The notes beneath the pieces were generated by a model that was not told the DNA's origin, made no database searches, and was given only the letters and a program-made list of their open reading frames with translations. From Henriciella sp. (GTDB lineage: Bacteria > Pseudomonadota > Alphaproteobacteria > Caulobacterales > Hyphomonadaceae): a DNA stretch of 64,000 bases. The DNA lies in contig JAEPOM010000003.1 in NCBI GenBank assembly GCA_017642885.1, positions 62,001 through 126,000 of the forward strand. The letters are read 5' to 3'. The position numbers were made by a program, and so were the translations under genes. Below, piece after piece: positions 18,350-26,331 of this stretch; position 1 is the stretch's first letter, and each line of letters begins with the position of its first letter.

Positions 18350-20659
18350 TTAGAATTCAACCTTGACTGAACCGATGACGCGGCGGGGCTGCTCGAGCGA
18401 GCCGATGATGATCTGCCCGGGCCCGCCAGGGACGAGACTGCCTGCGAAATTCGGAAACTCTTGAACGTCGACATAGTATTCTTCGTCAAAGACATTCTCG
18501 ACATAGAGATCCACAGTCACATTCCCGAAGGAGTAACCCGCGCTAACATCCACCACGGTGAAGCTTGGATTGGTGAACTCCGGAAAGTCGTCGCCGGGCG
18601 CCTCAAAGAACTGCGCATTGGTTGAAGACTCGCCTTTGTAACGGGCCTGCACGCGCGCGAAGAACTCAGATTCATTGCCCACAGGCTTTGAGAAATCTAA
18701 TGCTGCGGATCCACTCCATTCGGTCGCGTTAGGAGGTTGCGTCCCGGAGATATCCCGACCGGTTATGGGCGAAATCGTGCCATCATCCCATTCAGCGTCG
18801 AGATATCCGAAGCCGCCTGAGAAGGTTAGGTAATCAGAGAGAAGCCAGGTCAAATCGGCTTCGAAGCCAAGTTGCTGCGAATCCCCCGCATTGACGACGC
18901 CTTCAACAAAACCACCGTCGGGATCGCTCGCCTGGAGTTCGAATTGGCGGTCTTTGTAATCGATGTAAAAGCCAGCCGCGGTTAGAATCATTCGGCCATC
19001 CATCAACTGGCCTTTATAGCCAAGCTCAAACTGAGTGGCGGTCTCCTTATCGAACCCGAGCAAATTATTAGAATTCGCAAAATTATTGAGACCAAAGTCC
19101 CCAGGTTCAAAGCCCTGTGAAATAGACCCGTACAAAAGTGTTGAGCCATCGTCACTCTTCCACGACAAGGAACCACGTCCTAGAACGACGGTCTCAGAAT
19201 TCTCTCCGGAAATCCCCGTGTCCAGATTGGTTCGCTTCGTCTCGGTGTCATCGATCCGGATACCGCCACCGAGTTCCCAATTGCCAAACGTATAGCTCCC
19301 ATTCGCAAACACGGCCTGTTGAGTACGGCTTCGGCGGCTCACTTCGAAGGGGAGGACGGCCTGAATTACACCATCGTCTGCATCGGGAAGCGGTGCACAG
19401 ACGCCCGGGTCCAAGAAACAAAATCCGCCACGAACATTCAGTACTGAGCTTAAATCGCGAGACAGGTCCAAGTAATAAGCACCGACTTGCCAGTCGAGAG
19501 GACCATTGCCGTTTGAGCTTACTCTGAATTCCTGCGTCACGGCTTCGAAATCTTCTGGTCTGAACAGGTCGAGCACAAATTCCTGGTTAAGGTCCAAGTC
19601 CGTTTGGCGAAGAGACTCAGTTTCTGTGTATGATGAGATCGACGATAGGATCACATTCGGCAGTTCGTAGGTTAGATCAAGTGTCGCTGCGGTCGTCTCT
19701 CGGTCATGACGTGGATTGAAACTGGTGTCGACTGTCGTGGGATACTCAAACGAGCCGTCTAACTCCAAAGACCAAACATTGTTGGGGGCATCAAGCTCAT
19801 TGTATCGAACGGAAGCGAGAGCTGAAAAGTTTTCAGTGATGTCGCCACCAAGCGAAACGCGAAGCCCCATTTCTTCGAACGACCGAACGTCTGGATCATT
19901 GGTTCCTGCAAGACCGTTTGAGCGAACCGAGTTTGGATTGGTCAAGTACGAGTCATCTGAAACCGAAAATCCAAACAATCTCAGCGCCCAGCTATCTGAG
20001 AGTGGAATATTGGTTTCGGCCTCCAGGTCGATATACCCATCTTCTCCGCCGCGAAGCTTCGCTCGCGCGGTATAGCCACTAGGGTCCGGACGCGCGCTGA
20101 TGAATTTCACAGCACCGCCTATATTAGATCCGCCATAGAGGATACCCTGCGGCCCTTTTAGCACTTCGACGCGCTCAAGGTCTCCAAATCGGGACGAGGC
20201 GTCAGAAAAAAGCTGCACATCGTCCAGGTAAAATCCAACGCCCTGAGTATTCCCGAATCCGCCGAGCCCTCGCAATGTGACATTTGGGAATCCGTCAAGC
20301 CGTGTGCTGAGAAACAGGTTCGGAACCAGCAGGCCGATATCACTAAGGCCATCAATATTCGCATTCTCGATGTCACTCTCGGAAAACGACGCGAGACTTT
20401 CCGGCACATCAAGTTCTGATTCAGCCTTTTTCCGAGCTGTGACGGTCACAACTTCCAAAGTCTTGCGCTCTTGTTCTTCGACGGGAGCGCCATCAATTTC
20501 AGTGTCAGCATCGGGACCCGATTGAGCGAATGCCGGTGATGCGGCGAACACCATTCCGATCGAAAGCGCCGCGGCTCCTAACAGTTGCGTACGGAATTTG
20601 TTGCCCGAAGACGTGCGCTCGAAAATGGATGAGTCGCGGCTGATATATGATGATCCCAA
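18350..20659 (-). CDS. TonB-dependent receptor
   Basis: Signal peptide, plug domain, beta-barrel repeats, C-terminal ...GSVKVEF. Confidence 0.9.
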   Translation of the reverse strand: MGSSYISRDSSIFERTSSGNKFRTQLLGAAALSIGMVFAASPAFAQSGPDADTEIDGAPVEEQERKTLEVVTVTARKKAESELDVPESLASFSESDIENANIDGLSDIGLLVPNLFLSTRLDGFPNVTLRGLGGFGNTQGVGFYLDDVQLFSDASSRFGDLERVEVLKGPQGILYGGSNIGGAVKFISARPDPSGYTARAKLRGGEDGYIDLEAETNIPLSDSWALRLFGFSVSDDSYLTNPNSVRSNGLAGTNDPDVRSFEEMGLRVSLGGDITENFSALASVRYNELDAPNNVWSLELDGSFEYPTTVDTSFNPRHDRETTAATLDLTYELPNVILSSISSYTETESLRQTDLDLNQEFVLDLFRPEDFEAVTQEFRVSSNGNGPLDWQVGAYYLDLSRDLSSVLNVRGGFCFLDPGVCAPLPDADDGVIQAVLPFEVSRRSRTQQAVFANGSYTFGNWELGGGIRIDDTETKRTNLDTGISGENSETVVLGRGSLSWKSDDGSTLLYGSISQGFEPGDFGLNNFANSNNLLGFDKETATQFELGYKGQLMDGRMILTAAGFYIDYKDRQFELQASDPDGGFVEGVVNAGDSQQLGFEADLTWLLSDYLTFSGGFGYLDAEWDDGTISPITGRDISGTQPPNATEWSGSAALDFSKPVGNESEFFARVQARYKGESSTNAQFFEAPGDDFPEFTNPSFTVVDVSAGYSFGNVTVDLYVENVFDEEYYVDVQEFPNFAGSLVPGGPGQIIIGSLEQPRRVIGSVKVEF

Positions 20660-20959
20660 CTGAACCTCCCTTGGGTGCAGGCATTTTCGCCTTATTGCCT
20701 GCAGGATGGCGATCGGCAGCTGAAACGGCTTTACTCACAGCGCAAAGCGTCTTGGATAATTGTGCGAAGCCGTCCGGCTGCGGGGAATGTGCGAGTCGCT
20801 ATATCTGCCGGGGATGTTGCTATTCGGCGAGATCTAAGAACACGCAAGTATCCTTCGTCAGTCAACGAGCGGAGCCCTCCAGACTGTACATTTGGCGAAT
20901 AATCGATCAGTATAAGTGAAAATACGTACTCGATTTTAGGCGAGTAAGGAGGATTTTCG

Positions 20960-21910
20960 TTGGCTGTTGTTCCAGAGGCCCAATCCTGGACTACAACAAA
21001 TCACGTATCGCATCAGCGATACGATGCATGGGTGCATCTACTCAATGAGACGTTCGGCACCTGGGGTGCACAGTCTATTTCGAACCGAGACTTCAACGCT
21101 GAGGTAAAAGCGACCGACATAGGGTCGCTTAAGGTTGTAGAATGTGTTTGCGACCCGTGCGGCGGTCAACGTACTGCCAGTACAGTGCGGATCGACGATG
21201 AAGAGCGGCTCGCCATTCAGCTCGTCCTCTCAGGACGTGAGCATATGCGCTTGGGCGATCAGGAGGCAGTTCTTGAGGCTGGCGACATATTCGTTTGGGA
21301 CACGACTCAGCCAATGACATTTGAAGTCCAGCAAAGGCTCCACAAAATATCTGCTGTCCTTCCTCTCCAAAGGTTCAAGCAGTGGATGCCAGACACATGG
21401 CTTACCGTTCCACGACATGTGAAGGCCGGATCACCCACGTCGTCGCTCGTCGGATCTTTTCTATCAAGTCTGGCGTTTTCGAACATTGCAGACCGCCCCG
21501 TGAATGACACCGCTCTGATCGAAGCTGCGATTGCCTTGTTTGCAACTCCAGGTCACGGATCCCCCGCTGATGCCACGCTGAAATCTTCGCAGCTACGGCT
21601 CGTTAAATCTTCGGTCATTCGCCGATTGTCCGATCCGTCTCTATCGGTGGAGAAAATTGCCCAACAGAATGCGATATCCGTTCGCAACCTTCACTGGCTG
21701 TTCGAGGAAAACGACGAAACCGCTTGGCGCTTTGTCGTTTCTGAACGTCTTAAACGGTGTCAAAAAGATCTCTGCAATCCTACGATGCGGGCGCGGAGCA
21801 TAACAGATATTGCGTTCGCTTGGGGGTTCTCAGACGCAGCATACTTCAGCCGCGTCTTTAAAGAAAAGTTCGGCACAAGCCCATCCCAGTTTCGGAACGA
21901 AAAAGCTTAA
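20960..21910 (+). CDS. AraC family transcriptional regulator
   Basis: Two C-terminal HTHs; DIAFAWGFSDAAYFSRVFKEKFGTSPSQFR. Confidence 0.9.
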   Translation: MAVVPEAQSWTTTNHVSHQRYDAWVHLLNETFGTWGAQSISNRDFNAEVKATDIGSLKVVECVCDPCGGQRTASTVRIDDEERLAIQLVLSGREHMRLGDQEAVLEAGDIFVWDTTQPMTFEVQQRLHKISAVLPLQRFKQWMPDTWLTVPRHVKAGSPTSSLVGSFLSSLAFSNIADRPVNDTALIEAAIALFATPGHGSPADATLKSSQLRLVKSSVIRRLSDPSLSVEKIAQQNAISVRNLHWLFEENDETAWRFVVSERLKRCQKDLCNPTMRARSITDIAFAWGFSDAAYFSRVFKEKFGTSPSQFRNEKA

Positions 21911-22146
21911 GCGTTGCATTTCTATTCTAGATTTTAGTTACTAACCGCAATAATCTAATTTGGGCGATACAGCGGACGTCCTCGGCGTCCAATTACGGGC
22001 ATTTTAAACCGTACCCGGATGTGGGCAACGTATGGGCAATGCTAATCGCCTTCGAAGCATTACAATACGCTGCGATAGGCTACGTTAAACTGCGTTGGGC
22101 AACGTTGTGCTCTTTCAAATTCAATGACTTAATGGAAGTCGGAGCG

Positions 22147-22191
22147 TTGCCAAGGTTGGGGTCGAGAGTTCGAATCTCTTCGCCCGCTCCA
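22147..22191 (+). repeat. 3' fragment of tRNA-Gly(GCC): attachment-site scar of an integrative element
   Basis: TTGCCAAGGTTGGGGTCGAGAGTTCGAATCTCTTCGCCCGCTCCA = anticodon loop to CCA end; no 5' half upstream. Confidence 0.75.
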
Positions 22192-22359
22192 AATTGATCA
22201 TATACTACTTCCACACATTGTTGGCGCGGCGCCCAGCCAGGCGCCTTGTGAGGAGCCCGTCTGACCGAGCATACGTTGTTGTCAATTTGCAACATTGTCC
22301 GGACATTTCTGATCCGTGATTTCACCTAGGCTTGTCAATTCATCCTAAATGAGCTCAAC

Positions 22360-22377
22360 CAAATGGTATATCATTTG
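22360..22377. promoter_or_regulatory. candidate operator upstream of TonB receptor
   Basis: Perfect inverted repeat CAAATG-N6-CATTTG with central GTATAT. Confidence 0.35.
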
Positions 22378-22435
22378 ATTGATATGCAAATAGCTTTGCG
22401 TGCTGAGGATCGCGCTGGCGCAAAGGGAGATAAGA

Positions 22436-24742
22436 TTGTCCAAATCATTTTTGCTAGCGGGCGCAACCGCGCTCGCATTTACGAGTTTCGCTATACCCGC
22501 GCACGCACAAAGCGTAGAGGACGAACCCGAAGCCAGACAAGATGTCGTTGTGATCACCGGTCGGAAGAAAGAGGAAACGCTTCTCGAAGCTCCGATTTCG
22601 GTTTCCGCTTACTCGGCTGAATTGCTCGAATCCTTCGGCGCTGTGAACGCGCGGGATGTCGCCGACCTCACCCCCGGGCTTCAAATCGCGGGGGATTTTG
22701 GTCGATCGGGCGAACGTCCTGTTATTCGCGGGATCTCCAACCTTCGGACAGAAACGGCCCAGCCCGTCGGTCTGTTTATCGATGGCGTCTATGTTCGCAA
22801 CGGGATCATTTCCGAGATCCTCGACAATGTCGAACGGGTTGAGGTTCTGAAAGGCCCGCAAGGCGCACTTTATGGCCGATCCACCTATGGCGGCGTGATC
22901 AACTATATCTCGAAAACCCCAAGTGACGAGTTCGAAGCGAGCTTCTCCGGCACCTATGCCGAGCATGATCAGGCAGAGGTTACGGCGCGCGTTTCCGGTC
23001 CGGTTGCCGACGGTTTCAATCTCGCCGTCGGGGGCCGGTATTACGAGTATGGCGGTGAGTATGACAACACGAACGCGAACTCCAGCGGGCGTGATGTCGG
23101 CGAAGAAAAGACCACAGCCGTCTATGGCGCGATCAATTTTCAGCCTCCGCAAACGCCGCAATTAGAAGCTAATTTCCGCGCCTATTATTCCAAGGATGAA
23201 GACGGTCAGTTTGCCGGGCAATTGTTTGATTCTACGTTTAACAATTCAGTCGCGGCAGGCGGGACTGCATGTCCTGAGGTTATTCGCTCCTATTTCTGCG
23301 GCGAAGCTTCCACGCCGAGCAGCGTGAACATTGCGACGTCCGCCGACCAGGGTCAGATCGTGTCTCCATTCTTTGGCGGAATTGGCGCAGCGTGGGATTT
23401 CCGGGCCGGCCTGGATCGTGAAATCCACCGCGTCACCGGTGACGTCACTTATGATTTCTCCGAGAACCTGTCGCTGACTTATATGGGCGGCTTCACGTCT
23501 GAAGAAAGCCAGACCGTCACCAACCAATCGTATTCTGGAACAATTGTCGGAAATTCATTTGGTTCGTTCCCGTCTGCCTGGGTAACTGACGATCAGGCCG
23601 AGCGTGATTACTGGTCCCATGAATTGCGCCTTAACGGCACGATCAACGACCAATTGGACTGGATCCTCGGCGCCTTCATTTATGATGAGGAATCGTCCGG
23701 AATCGATCGCAATATCCTGGAGCCGACTTACGGATTTGATGGCGAGCGCAGCAACGAAGAGAAAGCCGTTTATGGCGCCCTTTCTTTCGATGCTACGGAT
23801 CAACTCTCCTTCGGGCTGGAAGGCCGCTACTATGAAGAAGACGTCGGCGTTGTCACAGCCGTGGCAAATGCACGTGGACGGGAGCTCGACGCAACGTTTG
23901 ACGGGTTCACCTATCGCGCCACCGCGGACTATACATTTGCTGACGGTACGCTGCTTTACAGCAGTGTATCGACTGGCAACAAAGCCGGCGGGTTCAATAC
24001 AAACGTCAACCCCGATGACCCGGTCGAAGCACCGTTCTCATCTTTCGATGAAGAAATCTCGACCCAGTACGAAGTTGGCCTCAAAGGGCAATATTTCGAC
24101 AATCGCTTGCGCCTTTCAGGTGCCCTTTATCGGATCGATCTCGAGGATCAGCAGATCAGTCAGGTCGTGATCCTCAACGAAGGTACGCCGCAACAAGTCC
24201 AGGTGACCGTAGTCTTGAATGCCGGCCAGACCGAGATAAACGGCCTCGAAATCGACGGGCAGTTTGACGTGACCGACAACTTCACGGTCGGGGCGGTTTA
24301 TTCTCGCGCCGATGGTGAGTTTACGGAGGGTAGCGATCCAACACAGGCAACCATCTTGCCATCAGATACGATTGTTGGCTTCAGCGTGCCGCGGGTGCCG
24401 AAAGACACCGCGACCGTCATGGCGAATTATACGTTCCAGGATGTCGGCGGCTGGACGCCGAACCTGCGCGTAGACGGGATCTTCCGATCTTCACAATACG
24501 CTCAAGTTCAAAATCTGATCGAAACCGGCGAAAGCTTCAAAACCAATCTCCGCCTTTCCCTGGATCACGCGGACTCGAATACGGAAGTAACCCTGTGGGG
24601 ACGCAACATCCTTGATGATGACGCCCCGATCGGCGTTTTCCGCTACGTCGATCCCGGTGACTTCCGCTTCTTCGCCCGCGCACACGTATCTTTCCTGCCG
24701 CGCGGTCAGCAATTTGGGGTCACCGTGCGCAAAGAATTCTAG
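22436..24742 (+). CDS. TonB-dependent receptor
   Basis: TTG start preceded by GGGAG; signal peptide SKSFLLAGATALAFTSFAIPAHA; TonB plug and barrel. Confidence 0.9.
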   Translation: MSKSFLLAGATALAFTSFAIPAHAQSVEDEPEARQDVVVITGRKKEETLLEAPISVSAYSAELLESFGAVNARDVADLTPGLQIAGDFGRSGERPVIRGISNLRTETAQPVGLFIDGVYVRNGIISEILDNVERVEVLKGPQGALYGRSTYGGVINYISKTPSDEFEASFSGTYAEHDQAEVTARVSGPVADGFNLAVGGRYYEYGGEYDNTNANSSGRDVGEEKTTAVYGAINFQPPQTPQLEANFRAYYSKDEDGQFAGQLFDSTFNNSVAAGGTACPEVIRSYFCGEASTPSSVNIATSADQGQIVSPFFGGIGAAWDFRAGLDREIHRVTGDVTYDFSENLSLTYMGGFTSEESQTVTNQSYSGTIVGNSFGSFPSAWVTDDQAERDYWSHELRLNGTINDQLDWILGAFIYDEESSGIDRNILEPTYGFDGERSNEEKAVYGALSFDATDQLSFGLEGRYYEEDVGVVTAVANARGRELDATFDGFTYRATADYTFADGTLLYSSVSTGNKAGGFNTNVNPDDPVEAPFSSFDEEISTQYEVGLKGQYFDNRLRLSGALYRIDLEDQQISQVVILNEGTPQQVQVTVVLNAGQTEINGLEIDGQFDVTDNFTVGAVYSRADGEFTEGSDPTQATILPSDTIVGFSVPRVPKDTATVMANYTFQDVGGWTPNLRVDGIFRSSQYAQVQNLIETGESFKTNLRLSLDHADSNTEVTLWGRNILDDDAPIGVFRYVDPGDFRFFARAHVSFLPRGQQFGVTVRKEF

Positions 24743-24766
24743 TCTACGCGTTTCGCGCTTAAAATC

Positions 24767-24803
24767 GGGCGAGCTTCTCAATTATGGAAGCTCGCCCTTT
24801 TTG
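24767..24803 (+). terminator. rho-independent terminator
   Basis: GGGCGAGCTTC/GAAGCTCGCCC stem + TTTTT. Confidence 0.85.
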
Positions 24804-24957
24804 CATCCTTCGTCATCGTTGGTAGCAATTCTCGCGTGATCGGAACGGGATCGCTTGATTTTCAGCACCCGAGCTCTGTACAGTTCAGAAAAACAAGAAA
24901 AGCCGGAAGGCAGGTCGCGCCCCGACACGCCTGCCCGATCCACAAACGGAGAGATTC

Positions 24958-26241
24958 ATGAAACGCACCCTTGGCGCCATCGCCGCGCTGACCGTCACCT
25001 TTCAGGCCCAGGCCTTCGCAGATGGGTATCAAACGCTTCTGGAAAACGCGTCTCTGATCGATGTGGAAACCGGAAGCATCACCGAAGATCAGAACGTCCT
25101 GATCGAAGACGGCATGATCACAGCGATTGGCTCGCGTGTCCGCGCCAAGGGATCGGCGACCCGCATCGATTTGGACGGCGCATATCTTTTGCCCGGTCTG
25201 ACCGATAGTCATGTCCACTTGACCGGCCGGGCTGACAAGCACGGCCTGCGACGACTCACAGTTTCAACTCCGCGCGCGGCCATAAGCGCTGTCGCCAACG
25301 CCAAGATTACGCTTGAAGCTGGCTTCACAACGGTGCGCAATCTTGGGTCTCCGGGCTATGCGGACATCGATCTGCGCGAAGCAATCGATGAGGGGGAAGT
25401 TCCGGGTCCGCGCGTTCTTGGCGCGGGGCAGAGCCTTAGCATAACCGGTGGTCATTGCGGCGATGCGACTTCCCTACCCTATGAAGACAGAGTCGTGGGA
25501 CGTGCCGCAGATGGCCCCTGGGCGGCTCGACAGAAAGTCCGTGAGAATAAGAAATACGGTGCAGACGTTATCAAATTCTGCGCCACTGGCGGCGTTCTGT
25601 CTCCCAACACCACGATCAATGCCCAGCAATTTACATTGGAAGAAATGAAAGCCATCACAGACGAAGCGGCGGCGCTTGATCTGAAGGTTGCTGTTCACGC
25701 GCATGGGCCGCGCGGCATTCAATCTGCACTCGATGCCGGAGTCGATTCCATCGAGCATGCCAGCATGATTACAGATGCCAGCATCGCACAGGCGGTGAGC
25801 CAAGGGACGTATCTCTCAATGGACGTCTATGTTTCTGACTATATTTTGTCAGAGGGAGAAGCGGCCGGGATTTTGCCAGAGTCACTCGCCAAGGAGCGGC
25901 AAGTTGGGCGCTTTCAGCGCGAACGCTTCAAAGCCGCCGTGGAAGCCGGTGCGAACATCGCCTTCGGAACAGACGCGGGCGTTTACCCCCACGGGACCAA
26001 TGCGCGACAGTTCGCAAAAATGGTCGAGTGGGGCATGACACCGCTGCAGGCCATTCAAGCTTCAACCATCGGCAATGCTGACCTGTTCGGCATGTCCGAC
26101 GAGATCGGCTCGATCACTGTTGGCAAGTATGCGGACTTGATCGCCGTTCCCGAAAACCCGCTCAACGACATCTCTGTCTTGGAACATGTCGACTTCGTGA
26201 TGAAGAATGGCGACGTCTACAAGAATGAGCTGGCGGACTAA
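24958..26241 (+). CDS. secreted/periplasmic amidohydrolase (imidazolonepropionase/Xaa-Pro dipeptidase-like)
   Basis: Signal peptide; LPGLTDSHVHLTG; VHAHGPRGIQSALDAGVDSIEHAS; GTDAGVYPHG. Confidence 0.85.
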   Translation: MKRTLGAIAALTVTFQAQAFADGYQTLLENASLIDVETGSITEDQNVLIEDGMITAIGSRVRAKGSATRIDLDGAYLLPGLTDSHVHLTGRADKHGLRRLTVSTPRAAISAVANAKITLEAGFTTVRNLGSPGYADIDLREAIDEGEVPGPRVLGAGQSLSITGGHCGDATSLPYEDRVVGRAADGPWAARQKVRENKKYGADVIKFCATGGVLSPNTTINAQQFTLEEMKAITDEAAALDLKVAVHAHGPRGIQSALDAGVDSIEHASMITDASIAQAVSQGTYLSMDVYVSDYILSEGEAAGILPESLAKERQVGRFQRERFKAAVEAGANIAFGTDAGVYPHGTNARQFAKMVEWGMTPLQAIQASTIGNADLFGMSDEIGSITVGKYADLIAVPENPLNDISVLEHVDFVMKNGDVYKNELAD

Positions 26242-26271
26242 TCGAGCCAAACCACAACCAGTACAAAGCAA

Positions 26272-26306
26272 AACGGGCAGTCCCAGAGGACTGCCCGTTC
26301 TTTTTT
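26272..26306. terminator. terminator between convergent genes
   Basis: AACGGGCAGTCC/GGACTGCCCGTT stem + CTTTTTT. Confidence 0.85.
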
Positions 26307-26331
26307 GGTCTGTGATCGACGCTAGAGCGTC

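Noticed and set aside
22080-22325. 81-aa ORF containing GAGEEIRTLDPNLGNAP
   Set aside because: Known-style spurious translation antisense to the tRNA 3' end; it is the att scar, not a protein.
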